This document shows positions 54,323 to 64,000 of a stretch of 64,000 bases of DNA, one piece after another (within the stretch, counting starts at the first letter, position 1; every line of letters begins with the position of its first letter). The translations under genes and the position numbers were made by a program. Under the pieces are notes generated by a model, which worked only from the letters and a program-made list of their open reading frames with translations, had not been told where the DNA came from and searched no databases. Location: the NCBI GenBank assembly GCA_937625935.1, contig OW569377.1, forward strand, positions 186,001 to 250,000, in the 5' to 3' direction. The stretch is from Tetramitus jugosus (Eukaryota > Heterolobosea > Eutetramitea > Acrasida > Vahlkampfiidae).

Positions 54323-54693
54323 ATTTATTCTTCTCTTTTTTTTGAACACAAAGCTTTTCATTTAGATGCCAAAAAAGTTAGTTGTAACACATGTCAGTGG
54401 ACCAAACGTAATTCTGTTTTTGAAACAGGGATTCACTAATTCAGCATGTGCATGGATTGATGGAGACTGATGATGACTTCCTGCTCCTCTACAGAACAAA
54501 AAGGGATTGTTCGTTCGGTCCTTGCGTGCGTTTTGCGCATTCAGACACGCAGTATTTTGTCCTTTTTCACGCAGATTCAGTAAGTCCAGTATCACACTCT
54601 CTCATAAATAGAGAGTCGTTTGGACAGGTCAGACATTCACAACAACAAACAAAAGTATCAACAATCACTCAACCAATCAATTTAACATCAACC
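54323..54693. other. Intergenic and leader of the rhodanese gene
   Basis: I see no gene. The frame upstream of 54694 is open but reads as leader sequence rather than protein. Confidence 0.4.
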
Positions 54694-55041
54694 ATGGGTC
54701 AATCACAAGTTCCAACCGTTACCAAGCAAGAAGTTAAACAAGCCATTCAAAACCAAGACTCCATTCTTCTGGATGTCAGAGGTCCAAGTGAAGTCACTGG
54801 TCCAACAGGTTTATTGCCAACAGCTGTCAATGTACCACTTGGTGACTTGTCCAATGCATTGAACTTGGGTGAACAACAATTCAAGCAGACATACAAGTTT
54901 GACAAGCCAGGTATCGATCAAAAGATTATTGTTTATTGCAAGAGTGGAATGAGAGCTGGATCTGCTGCTAGTACATTGGCTCAAAGCGGTTACACCAACG
55001 TTTTGCTCTACTCTGGCTCAGCAATGGACTGGTACAATTAA
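54694..55041 (+). CDS. Single-domain rhodanese (thiosulfate sulfurtransferase)
   Basis: This enzyme transfers sulfane sulfur through a persulfide on the active-site cysteine. The 115-residue domain is complete: ILLDVRGPSEV, AVNVPLGDL and the loop VYCKSGMRAGSAA with Cys82 as the catalytic residue. The short start MGQSQVPTV has Gly2, so N-myristoylation is possible but weakly supported. There is no targeting peptide. Confidence 0.9.
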   Translation: MGQSQVPTVTKQEVKQAIQNQDSILLDVRGPSEVTGPTGLLPTAVNVPLGDLSNALNLGEQQFKQTYKFDKPGIDQKIIVYCKSGMRAGSAASTLAQSGYTNVLLYSGSAMDWYN

Positions 55042-55294
55042 ACGTGAGAGTCATACCTTACATGCAATTCAACCGCAAGGAATCAATGAATAATAAAGCA
55101 TCCAAAGATTTTCTAGAGGTGGCACAGATCTTTTCATCTCACCTTTCACAATTGTTTATGACAGGGTATAAAGTCCAATTGCGTAACGCAGTTCCTCCGC
55201 GTGTCTCCAACTGTTCGCTAAATTCGCAATTCAATCAGATTCACAAAACAATGCACAACAACAGCAAAACAAACAACATCAATATTGATAGAAG

Positions 55295-56053
55295 ATGGAT
55301 AAATATTTAATCATTGATATTGCTCTGATATCGACATCTGGTTTCCTATGGGTCGCCTATCATGCTCTCTTGGCTTTAGCCATTCAATATCGCCCGCTGT
55401 ATACGACACAAGGCATGAATAATGCTGTTCGTTCACAATGGCTTCACTACATTATGAAAAACACTTCCGGTAATGCGATTTTGGCTGTTCAGACCATGAG
55501 AAACATTATTATGGCCGCATCATTCCTGTCTACGGCTTCGATTACCATTGGTCTCGCATTTCTCAATTATTCTCTTGGATCGACCGATATCAGCAAGTAT
55601 GCTTACTTGGGTTCGAGGGATCCTCATCTGAACTTTGTGAAGCTTCTACTCATGTTTGTGTCCATGGTGTTCTCATTCTTTAATTTCGTGATTTGCATTC
55701 GGAATTTGAATCATAGCACGACATTGATACTGTTGCCAGAGGAAGCGAGACACTTGGTTTTGGTGACTGAAGCTGAAGTGAGCCCCGAGAATGCAGCTCA
55801 CGTGTTCAATCGAGCCATGTTACACTTTACTCTCGGCATGAGAGGTTACTATGCGCTCATTCCATTCCTATTCTGGTTGTTTGGTCCAGTGTTCATGTTT
55901 GTGTCAAGCTGTTGCATATTGTTGTTGCTTTTCGTCCTAGATAGGGCATCCATCAAGAGAAAGTATCCAAAGGAAGCTTCACCTCAATCACAGAGCCAAC
56001 CACAACAACAACAGAGCGATTCAGACAATGACCACGAACTTCACAGTCTTTAG
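55295..56053 (+). CDS. DUF599-family membrane protein
   Basis: This 252-residue protein has about four membrane segments. It resembles the DUF599 family in the early WVAYHALLALAIQYRPLY, the QTMRNIIMAASFLSTAS helix start, FNFVICIRNLNHST, and the late RGYYALIPFLFWLFGPVFM helix. The polar tail is Gln/Ser-rich. No function is established for the family. Confidence 0.8.
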   Translation: MDKYLIIDIALISTSGFLWVAYHALLALAIQYRPLYTTQGMNNAVRSQWLHYIMKNTSGNAILAVQTMRNIIMAASFLSTASITIGLAFLNYSLGSTDISKYAYLGSRDPHLNFVKLLLMFVSMVFSFFNFVICIRNLNHSTTLILLPEEARHLVLVTEAEVSPENAAHVFNRAMLHFTLGMRGYYALIPFLFWLFGPVFMFVSSCCILLLLFVLDRASIKRKYPKEASPQSQSQPQQQQSDSDNDHELHSL

Positions 56054-56118
56054 CTCTCAAAAAAGATTAAAAAAAACCAAAATTCCATTGAAAAACAAAA
56101 AGCATCGCACGTACGAGT

Positions 56119-58398
56119 ATGAGAGAAAACAGTACGGTAGCAGTGTTCGGATCTGCTTCTTCTGCGCGATACCTCACATGTGTTCCCTCTTCCTGTGGTA
56201 GTCATCCAACAGTAGATGTGCCCATTGGTAACTGCATGACCCGATGGCAGTACAATCAAGAAACAAGGCAATGGACTCGGTTGTTCCTGAAACCTCTCTT
56301 GGAATCGGTTATTACGTTTGCAAAGAAAATTTCTTATCAAAGTGATGATGATGATAAGAATGATAAGATGAGTAATGATGATGGTGAAGAGAGAAGTAGT
56401 TGTCGAGAGTTGTTTGTTGCTTGTTCCTATGATGGTGAAATAGTGTGCTGTGATTGTGAGTGGAACGCTGTGAGTAATAAGCTCGTGATACCTGATGGAG
56501 AAAAATTGAGTCATGCTGCGGTGGCGAGAGATGGACGCTCGTTGATTGTTACATGTGGTGGAAGTGCGCCTTATGAGAGTGAATATGATCGATCAATGAT
56601 TGGTGTTATTGCCATTGAACATTTGCACAATATGAGATGCGGAGGTGAAGATGGCGATGCGCGTGAATCATCAGTCGAGTTTCAATTAAAGTTGGAGTAT
56701 CGATTGACGGGTCAATTTGAGTTTGCAGAGTTTGTACACGAGAGTAATCAATATATTTATGTTGTGTGTCATACGAGTCAAAATGGTGTTTGGAGTCAAT
56801 TGTATGAGAGAGTCCCTGTGGGGGAGTCTGGGCATGTCGAATATGCAATGATTCAACGTGTTGGACTGAATGAGAGAGGACCAGGGGTAGCAATGGTTCA
56901 ACCAAATGAGGATAATTCAATGGCAGCGATAGCATTTTCTGATCGAAGTGTATCCATTGTAGATATGAAGAGAATGGATGTGATCTCTCATTTCCAGTGT
57001 CTTGGTTCGAGTGCTATTCGATGTCTCATATTTGAAAACAATTGTATATACACGAAATCGCAGGCAAGAACCCTTGATGAGTGGAAAATTGACTACAACA
57101 GCAAAACCGTGAGCTTACTTCGGAGTTATAATACCGCATTCTCAACTGTGTACATGTTTTGTTGGGATGATGAGAGGAAGGACAAGATGTGGTTAATGAC
57201 AGATCATTCATTGCATTTATATGATACAGTCACTCAAAAGGATGAAAGCGTGTCTTTTCATTCGTTGACATGTTGTGGTATCGACTTCTCACCTGATGGA
57301 AAGTATTTGGTGACAGGAGATTTTTGTGGAAACGTATTTGTGTGGGACATGACCTCCCATCCGCATCAAATCTATGAGTTTAGTCAGAGTACCAACGTAT
57401 TCATGTCTGTTCGAGCATTGAAATGCAAGTGGTCAAGAACGGGGGATGATCAAAGAGTATGGCTCGATGTTTTTGTTGGTACAATGGATGGTAATGTGTT
57501 TTGTTGGAAGGTAAATCTCATGAATCCAGATGAAACACAAGAGCCAGAGCGAATTTTTGCACTCCAGGACTCGATTACTTGTTTGGAGCTTCAACACGGA
57601 GATGATCCAAGTTTATTAGCTGTAGGCACGTCAGATGGAATGTTGTGTGTGATGGAGAGGCCTCGACCTGGTGAAGGATCACTCATGAGAATTAAACTAG
57701 CCATTGTTGCCCATAGACCAATCACAGACAATACAGACCTGAGATTCGGAAGTATCAACAAGTACTCCGAGGTTTGGTCTGTTAGCTGGTCTCCTTGCAA
57801 CAATTACATTGTGACAGCATCCGAGGATCAGACCTGTTCGATATGGAATTTGTACGGAGAAAAGATGCATAGTCTAACAGGTCATACCACAGCTGTGACT
57901 GCCGTAGAGTGGCGAAAGATCCCTTCGTTAGGAGAGGTGCTCATTACCATTGCAGATGATAGGAATGTGATGGTATGGAGATTAAATACACCTCAGAATA
58001 TTCATTATCACCACCATCAACAAATCGCATCTCGTCGACCAGACCATTCTGATCAAGAAGGCAGTACAAGCAAGTACATTGATAAGAAAAATAAGTGGGG
58101 CTTGTATCACATCTTCACCACAGAGGGTTTTGGTCTGGATTGGCACACATTAACTTACATGTGTGTTGAAAGATCAAAGAACGATAGAATCGCGGTAGCC
58201 ACTCAAAATGGCTACGTGTTCGTGTGGGATATCAAAACCAAACAACTCGTGAGTCGGTACAAGAGACACAATGCGTCTATCGAGGGTATGGCTTGGAGTG
58301 ATGATGAAGAAAATAACTATCTTGCCACTTGTAGTTCGGATTGTACAATCAACGTTTATTGCATGTTAGCAGAGGCCACCGTGTACAGAAATAAATAA
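56119..58398 (+). CDS. WD40-repeat protein
   Basis: This 759-residue protein probably forms two propellers. Clear repeats are GIDFSPDGKYLVTGDFCGN with VFVWDM, and SVSWSPCNNYIVTASEDQT with CSIWNLYGEKMHSLTGH. AVEWRKI and VWDIKTKQLVSRYKRH belong to further blades near the end. An insert of Asp/Asn residues lies near 80-95. It has no other domain or membrane segment. The partner or pathway is unknown, and the start is the first ATG of the frame. Confidence 0.8.
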   Translation: MRENSTVAVFGSASSARYLTCVPSSCGSHPTVDVPIGNCMTRWQYNQETRQWTRLFLKPLLESVITFAKKISYQSDDDDKNDKMSNDDGEERSSCRELFVACSYDGEIVCCDCEWNAVSNKLVIPDGEKLSHAAVARDGRSLIVTCGGSAPYESEYDRSMIGVIAIEHLHNMRCGGEDGDARESSVEFQLKLEYRLTGQFEFAEFVHESNQYIYVVCHTSQNGVWSQLYERVPVGESGHVEYAMIQRVGLNERGPGVAMVQPNEDNSMAAIAFSDRSVSIVDMKRMDVISHFQCLGSSAIRCLIFENNCIYTKSQARTLDEWKIDYNSKTVSLLRSYNTAFSTVYMFCWDDERKDKMWLMTDHSLHLYDTVTQKDESVSFHSLTCCGIDFSPDGKYLVTGDFCGNVFVWDMTSHPHQIYEFSQSTNVFMSVRALKCKWSRTGDDQRVWLDVFVGTMDGNVFCWKVNLMNPDETQEPERIFALQDSITCLELQHGDDPSLLAVGTSDGMLCVMERPRPGEGSLMRIKLAIVAHRPITDNTDLRFGSINKYSEVWSVSWSPCNNYIVTASEDQTCSIWNLYGEKMHSLTGHTTAVTAVEWRKIPSLGEVLITIADDRNVMVWRLNTPQNIHYHHHQQIASRRPDHSDQEGSTSKYIDKKNKWGLYHIFTTEGFGLDWHTLTYMCVERSKNDRIAVATQNGYVFVWDIKTKQLVSRYKRHNASIEGMAWSDDEENNYLATCSSDCTINVYCMLAEATVYRNK

Positions 58399-58426
58399 GT
58401 TATTGGTGACTACATTGAATGATTGT

Positions 58427-60196
58427 TCACTCAGCGTCATCCTCCATTTCATCTCCTTCTTCATCGTCATACTCGGTTGCCTTCTTTGCATTGGATCTCG
58501 CTTTTCTCTTCTTTCTGTGCTTGAATTCGATTCTAGGTCTCTCTTTCAAATAGTTCAGGTACTTAACAGTGTACAATTTGATAAATCTTTTGGATTCTTC
58601 GCCATTCTTCTCTTTCCGGTACGCAAACTGATGCTTATTGATTGATGAACAAATTTGATTCAATTCTTCAAAGTAGGACTCATCCAACTCAATAAAGGCA
58701 TCTTCTCCACACTGTCTCTTGTATCGATCTGTTCGGTTCTTGTGATCAGGATCCTTCAACTCTGCTGCAATTACGAGATCCTTTCGTGTCAAGTATTGCT
58801 CTCCGTTCCATGGTATCACTGTCACTGTGCCATTGTCTGCTGAATCCGCACCATCAGTCGTCTTTTGTTTCTTTTGTCTACCCGCAGTACCACTACTGCC
58901 ACTACCACCACCGCCTCTCTTTCTCTTGCCTTTGCCTCTAGCGGATGATGAGCTTCCAGATCCACCAGTACTCGATCGACCACCAAATGGCTTATAATCA
59001 TCTGCACTGTCATCCTCCTCTTCAAACTGATAGTCTTCTGCGTCATAGTCCTCTGCTTCATCATAGTACGAGTCTCCACTTGCTCCTTCGTACTCGACTT
59101 CATACTCTACTGGAGTTTGTTCTTCTTCTTGGTTGCTATTGCTGCGGTGATGATGATGATGATGATGATGTGACAGCTTGATCAATGCATAGGAATCATG
59201 ATGAGATTCAATGTACTTTTCAAGGTCAGCGCCATCTACATCAGCCAGATGCGATACATCAATGTCAATCAGTGAAGTAATTGGTATTGTATCCATGTGT
59301 TGCTCGTCTGCTTCTTGATAGTGTTCTTGTTCGGGTGCCTCTGATGATGGAAAGCTATTGTACAAGTGCGATTTTGTGGGTTGTTGATCTAAATCTTGTT
59401 TTGGTCATGTTAGTATGAATGATGTGTGTGATTTTGTACATGATGAGCGAAGAAGTTGTTGTTGTTGCATACCTGTTGTTGTTACTGTTGTTGTTGCTAA
59501 TGACAACTGTTCTTCCAATGGTGATGATGATTTCTTTGCTAATAATGATGATGATGATGATGACGCTGGTAGTGCAGTATGACTACCATTGGTATGATAA
59601 TGATCAACATCATCAGTAGTAGTCGCTGTGATAGTGTCATTATCATCTGTTGCTTGATTCAAATCAAGTGATGATACACGTTGTCCTTGCTCTTGTAATT
59701 GTTGTTGTTGTGGTTGTTGTTCATTAGATTCCTCTTGTTGATTGGAGTTGACTTGCAATTGTTGTTGTTGTTGTGATGATGATGATGGTGGTGGTGGTGG
59801 TGGTGGAACAATAGAAATGAAATCATTGAATCGTAGTTGTAGCTCTGATGCATCTTGAGAAATGGTGTTTTTGTAAGTGTGATGATGCTGATGATGATGG
59901 TTGTGAGTGTGATTGAGCATCAATTGATTTCTTTCCATCTCTTCAAGAATGGGTAATGTGATCTCAATGCTCCGAATCGATGCTTGAACGTGCTTGAGGT
60001 GTGTCGTATGTCTCACCAAGTCTTTTTCAAGTGAATAGAGACGTGATTGTAACAATTTGGTTCCTTTGGCGACATTGGCTTGAATAGATGGAGGATATGG
60101 TGGTGATGTTGTTGATGATCTGGATGATGATGATGAAGATGATGGAGCTCTACTCATGGAAGTTGCCATGCTGTTTTGTTGTTGTTCTTGGCTCAT
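58427..60196 (-). CDS. Two-exon Q-rich/acidic nuclear-type protein
   Basis: Exons 60196-59473 and 59394-58427 join through GTATGC..CAAG (78 bp) in phase, giving 563 residues. The N-terminal part has a helical segment (about 45-85, LYSLEKDLVRHTTHLKHVQ) and then Q, P, S and T runs. The middle has a polyHis run, an acidic stretch and a basic KGKRKRGGGGSG block. The C-terminal third is well structured: WNGEQYLTRKDLVIAAELKD, FIELDESYFEELNQICSSI and LYTVKYLNYLKERPRIEFKH, followed by basic and acidic tails. I do not recognise this domain. Reading the exons as separate genes would leave the second without an ATG at the right place. Confidence 0.65.
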
Positions 60197-60365
60197 TTTT
60201 TCTTCGATTTTATTGTGTGGTCGCGCGAAATTGGCGGCAAAAGATTTATGTTATGGTAGGGGAAATTAGTTACCGCCGAACCTACGAATCTTCCAAGCTA
60301 CTGAAGTACTCCACCACACACAAACGACAAATCTTAACGAAAATAAAAGCATTGAGAACAAAGAA

Positions 60366-61111
60366 ATGGCTGAGAGTATGGAAAATTTGAAGTGCGTGGT
60401 TGTGGGAGATGGAGCTGTGGGTAAAACATGTAAGTACACTGTCCTTTTTCTTACGTGGAAGGTTACAATTTTATTAACGATACTTATTGGTTCAAAACCA
60501 GGTATGCTCATCTCTTATTCAAACAACCAATTCCCAGAAGAATATATTCCAACAGTGTTTGATAACTACAACGCTGCAGTTCTGTTCAATAACCAACATG
60601 TGACTCTTGGTCTGTGGGATACTGCTGGTCAAGAAGATTACGATCGATTGAGACCTTTGAGCTATCCAGACACGCAAGTGTTTTTGATTTGTTTCTCCCT
60701 CATCAATCCCATTTCTTATGAAAACGTGAGGGCCAAGTGGAGTAAAGAAGTGAAACGGTACACTCAAAATGTTCCTATTATCTTGGTGGGAACAAAGTTG
60801 GACATGAGAGAAGACCCAGAGATTGCAAAGAGATTGGGTGCTCAGAGCTTAAGCCCTATCACTTTTGAACAAGGACTGGCACTAGCAAAGGAGATAGGAG
60901 CCTATTCATATGCAGAGTGTTCAGCAAAGACACAAAAGGGATTAACAAAAGTGTTTAATGATGCAATTGAAGGTATGTTAGGATTCTGTATCTTTTATTG
61001 ATTTGTAATTCGAAACTAAACTCAATCTTTGTGTTTCTAGCTGTTCTCTGCCCAAAGGCTCCTGATGGTCCAAAATCATCAAAGAAGGATGCGTGTTGCA
61101 CAATGCAGTAA
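60366..61111 (+). CDS. Rac-like Rho-family GTPase
   Basis: This is a switch for actin and membrane dynamics. Exons 60366-60429, 60502-60972 and 61041-61111 give 201 residues, the usual size. It shows G1 GDGAVGKTC, switch [10 protein letters not shown], switch [20 protein letters not shown], the TKLD motif (LVGTKLDM), ECSAKTQ, and the Rho insert helix region near [16 protein letters not shown]. The C-terminus is CCTMQ, so the CaaX box is CTMQ with another Cys just before it. Gln at the last place favours farnesylation over the geranylgeranylation typical of Rac. The first intron splits the TGT Cys codon directly after the P-loop. Confidence 0.95.
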
Positions 61112-61196
61112 GGGATCGAGCCTCAGACTCGATTGCTTTTAGTGTACTCATCTTTGGAGCATAATATAACTTCAATATTGGATCATTCTAATGAAA

Positions 61197-62754
61197 CTAC
61201 GGTTGAGAATCTGTCTAAAACACCAGTATCGTCAATCATTTCACATACATACCTCAACGAGTGGTAATAAACCTGCTTTGACCATTCCTGGAGTTAATCT
61301 GTTTTCTTGAAGTAGATTCTTAATTACAGACCTGAATCCTTCTTCTGAAAAGGACAGAGATCGCATTACTGATTCTTTCTTTCCAATCAATGGATCGACC
61401 AGATAATATTGAAGGTGATCTGCCATAAAATGCTTTGAATGAAGTCAGTGAGAATGTATGATAGATCGTACGATCATCAAAGTATACATACAATATTTTG
61501 GGTCGTGCTGCTTAATTGTGTGGACATTGCAAGGAGTAAATCAACTGCAGCTCGTTTCACTTTTGGGTGGACTGTCTGCTGGGTATCATCATATAGTGGT
61601 ATCAACGCACGTGTAAGTTTTGATAGATCCTCATCTGGTTCCAACAGCAATGCTATAAATCGCTTGACACATTCAGTAGAGATTAAATGATCACAAGATT
61701 CATCTATCCATTCGATTATGGTTCGAAGTATGAAGTACTGGATGTGACAAAGTTCAGATCTGTCGAGATTTGTTAACAATATGGACACAATACTATCAGC
61801 ATATTGAACAAGTACCTTTTGGTACTCTAGACTCTGACTTGCAATATATACAAACTGTAGACACTCTATGTGGATATCGATATCTTCTTTAGAATTAGGA
61901 GATGTTCCCAGAGTATTGATTACTAGCGTTATTACGCCATTATTCCCAATGGGTTCTGGTGCTGTACTTCCTATCCTCTCAGTCGAGGTTAACAGTACTA
62001 TGTGAACAAGCTTCCTTCTGGAGAGACTTGACATTTCCTTCTTCTCTAATAGTGATGAAATACGTGACCATATTCTATCTTCGTTGTGAAACAATAAGTT
62101 CCGAACCACATTCGAACACTCGACACATTTTTCAAGTACATCCAAGCAGTAATCGAGTATTATTACATCTTCAGTATCGTCACCTTTGCTCAAGTTTTTC
62201 ACCAGAGGTTGCAATAGAGAGCGTACCCAAGTTCTTTCCTGTGAGTCCACACCTGGTAAGCTTTGGATCACCTGTATCGTAAGATCGGCAATCGGATCAA
62301 ACATTGGATTTTCACAATTGTTCAACAACTCTCCCCGCAATGATGGTGTTTCTAGCATTGACCAGCATCCATCCAAGCAAGGCAACAAAATTCTAAAGAA
62401 TAGCGACTTCTCCAAGGCATCCTCACTCATGAATTGAGCAATGTCTGCCACATTCTTTTCCAAAATGGCAGACAATGTTTGACACAATGCACAACACACT
62501 CTCAACCCCAGGGATCCCTTATTAGCCAACATGACAATATTCTCCAACCAGATCAAAGTTCTCATAAATAATTTTTTCCATTGGTGCCTATCATCGCGAG
62601 ACATTCCATGATCCGGACTGTGCACTTGGTAAATCTTAATATTCAGTATACGAATCATGGAAGGCAGCAGTTGGGCTGTCGTCATATTCTGACTGCACTG
62701 TTCAACAACATCTTCAATCTCATCGAAACAATTTCTAATCTCTGTCGATATCAT
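61197..62754 (-). CDS. Helical-repeat (armadillo-like) protein, unknown role
   Basis: Exons 62754-61492, 61432-61253 and 61214-61197 give 486 residues. Both introns (GTATGT..AAAG and GTATGT..TTTTAG) keep phase 0. The last exon adds only TDSQP. The product is almost entirely amphipathic helices, such as LGLRVCCALCQTLSAILEK, VIILDYCLDVLEKCVEC and FILRTIIEWIDESCDHLI, as in armadillo/HEAT folds. No family is certain. A protein-like stretch directly upstream (see 62764-62922) may be a lost 5' exon. Confidence 0.7.
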
Positions 62755-62763
62755 CACTGGATG

Positions 62764-62922
62764 CTATTTGCTTTGTTTTTTTGGTTGTTTTATTTCAGAT
62801 GGACGGATCTCTTTCAAGTACTCTGGCTCGAGGGTATTCAAATGCAGAAGAATAGCTTCCAAATAACTGGAGAATTCAACTCAGAGAGCCTTGAACTTTT
62901 GTGAAACCGAGGCCGAGTACAT
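62764..62922 (-). pseudogene. Coding-like fragment with one in-frame TGA
   Basis: From an ATG at 62922 the minus strand reads MYSASVSQKFKAL, then TGA (62883-62881), then VEFSSYLEAILLHLNTLEP and on to a TAG at 62764. The two halves read as one amphipathic helix, so TGA may be a Trp codon lost by mutation. It sits 10 bp before the start of the helical-repeat gene, in the same frame. A spliced plus-strand frame over the same bases (62805-63112) competes with it. Confidence 0.3.
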
Positions 62923-63120
62923 ATCACTGGACAACATCCTCCAAAATGATGGGTGGGGCATTATTCAACGCCAACAGGTATCATTTGTTAATCAAGGAAA
63001 ACAAGAGGATAACAGGTACTCGGTTCAGTTTCGAATCATTCAACATTCATCAGAAATCGGATTGATAAGTATGTACAGGATAGTTCGTATCGTATGTACG
63101 TGTCTGACCTAGAAATGAAT

Positions 63121-64000
63121 TTATTTTGCATAGCTGATTCTCCTCTTCTTGCTCTTGTTGTGATTGCTCTTGCTAGAGGAGGTTTTGGACCGGCATTCCG
63201 TGCAGTACCATTTACCTTTGGGGATGGATTTACGCGGCGGGTCGTCGCACTTGCAATGACATGCATTGGAGCATGTTTCACAACACATGAGAAGACCACC
63301 CTTTCCGCACTTCATGCAATCGTCATCATTCTCCTTCTCACTTTCTTCCAGTGTTCCAATAAATCCACAGCACTTGGAGGAACCACAGTTGCATCGTTGG
63401 ACAACACCTGCATCATAACATTCAAAATTGTAATTGTATGTCAATTCTTCTCCAATTTCGATATCTCTCTTTGCAAATATCCCAACTCTGCCCTCTCCGT
63501 TCACTTCCCATAGCTCACAAAAACAATTTGGAGAGCATGAATGATTGAAAAAGCGACCAAAGTTGCCTTTCTGACTCGCATCAATAATGACACTCGATGT
63601 TAATGACATGCTGTAGAAACTCGTTTTGCTCTTCTTGTTTCGATGTCGCGTTTCAAACTCTCGCACACTGATTACCTCTCCACAATACTCTGTAATAAAT
63701 GTGCCCTTCTTTATGTGCTCATCTGCTTTTACACCTTGGCCTCGATTCTCAGTCTGAAAAATGTACATGGCAGGATAGATCATTTGCGAAAAGTTTTGAT
63801 TGAAGCAATTGGAACCCCTGGCACAAGACTTGTGACATTCGATTCTCGATTGTCGATTGATACAGTTGATACCACACTGAGACGCACAATTACACTCATT
63901 AGGAATATCGTTGCCTAGATCCATGAATTTTGTTGCGGATGAATGAATGAGATTGGATTGAATAAACATGAATCCTTCTGGGACAGAACCTGATTCAAAG
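63121..64000 (-). CDS. NSD/SET2-type histone methyltransferase, N-terminus beyond window
   Basis: This is probably a histone H3K36 writer. The frame is open to the window edge, so the ATG at 63969 is not necessarily the start. The AWS cysteine region (ECNCASQCGINCINRQSRIE, CHKSCARGSNC) leads into a SET domain with TENRGQGVKADEHI, EYCGEVIS, the cofactor motif FFNHSCSPNC and ELTYNYNFEC. The post-SET CNCGSSKCCG and then a PHD finger (CMKCGKGGLLMCCETC, HCKCDDPP, WYCTEC) follow. SET followed by PHD is the order in NSD and Ash1-related enzymes. The C-terminus is basic. Confidence 0.9.
   Translation of the reverse strand, partial: FESGSVPEGFMFIQSNLIHSSATKFMDLGNDIPNECNCASQCGINCINRQSRIECHKSCARGSNCFNQNFSQMIYPAMYIFQTENRGQGVKADEHIKKGTFITEYCGEVISVREFETRHRNKKSKTSFYSMSLTSSVIIDASQKGNFGRFFNHSCSPNCFCELWEVNGEGRVGIFAKRDIEIGEELTYNYNFECYDAGVVQRCNCGSSKCCGFIGTLEESEKENDDDCMKCGKGGLLMCCETCSNACHCKCDDPPRKSIPKGKWYCTECRSKTSSSKSNHNKSKKRRISYAK

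Noticed and set aside
58427-59365. Separate gene starting inside 58427-59365
   Set aside because: Its apparent start is a TTG codon and a clean in-phase intron links it to the exon at 59473-60196.
1-64000. CRISPR arrays, bacterial operons or riboswitches
   Set aside because: The window is eukaryotic nuclear DNA; the only regular repeats are codon-type triplets, and no spaced direct-repeat array was seen.

Overview
The window is nuclear DNA of a unicellular eukaryote. Genes are compact and on both strands, introns are few and short (about 53-190 bp, GT..AG), both tRNA genes carry an intron just 3' of the anticodon, and many proteins have long Q/N/S/T/H runs coded by CAA, AAC, TCA and ACA triplets. 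The gene set (kinesin, SYF1, EFR3, Rac-like GTPase, CHD remodeller, SET methyltransferases, an ELAPOR-like receptor, a front-end desaturase) suits a free-living amoeboflagellate. A heterolobosean such as a Naegleria relative is my best guess, but this is inference from style, not a match.

Layout. 1-2.3 kb: 3' part of a kinesin gene. 2.6-7.3 kb: xanthine dehydrogenase. 7.3-10.8 kb: a cryptic Cys-rich exon pair, a cytochrome b5-fused front-end desaturase and a small membrane protein. 11.1-14.04 kb: a piggyBac-type DNA transposon with TTAA flanks and a frameshifted transposase. 14.06-17.7 kb: a broken small ORF and the splicing factor SYF1. 18.0-30.6 kb: EFR3, a Jupiter/HN1-like protein, a calcineurin-B-like protein, V-ATPase subunit F, a SAP-domain protein, an N/H-rich ORF and a SUV39-type methyltransferase. 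31.6-34.3 kb: FAD monooxygenase and PQ-loop protein. 34.4-35.7 kb: decayed non-LTR retroelement tails stacked in front of a tRNA-Leu(UAG) gene. 35.7-44.9 kb: ELAPOR-like receptor and CHD remodeller. 45.0-47.5 kb: tRNA-Cys(GCA) with two retroelement insertions in its 5' flank. 48.1-60.2 kb: HHIP-like secreted protein, enoyl-CoA hydratase-like protein, mitochondrial uL22, prenylated DnaJ, a small membrane protein, rhodanese, a DUF599 protein, a WD40 protein and a two-exon nuclear-type protein. 60.4-64 kb: Rac-like GTPase, helical-repeat protein and an NSD/SET2-type methyltransferase that runs off the end.

The most unusual feature concerns the tRNA genes. Two non-LTR-type elements, each with a poly-A tail and a 16-bp target-site duplication, lie about 27-55 bp upstream of tRNA-Cys, with their 5' ends towards it. 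At least three degraded tails of a related family lie immediately upstream of tRNA-Leu with the same polarity. This looks like a retroelement family targeted to tRNA-gene 5' flanks, analogous to Dictyostelium TRE5. The first tRNA-Cys insertion is an unusual 1.3-kb element that carries an intact 388-codon ORF1-like gene and no reverse transcriptase.

Most other genes are housekeeping and unlinked in function. Chromatin functions recur (CHD, SUV39-like, NSD/SET2-like, a SAP protein).
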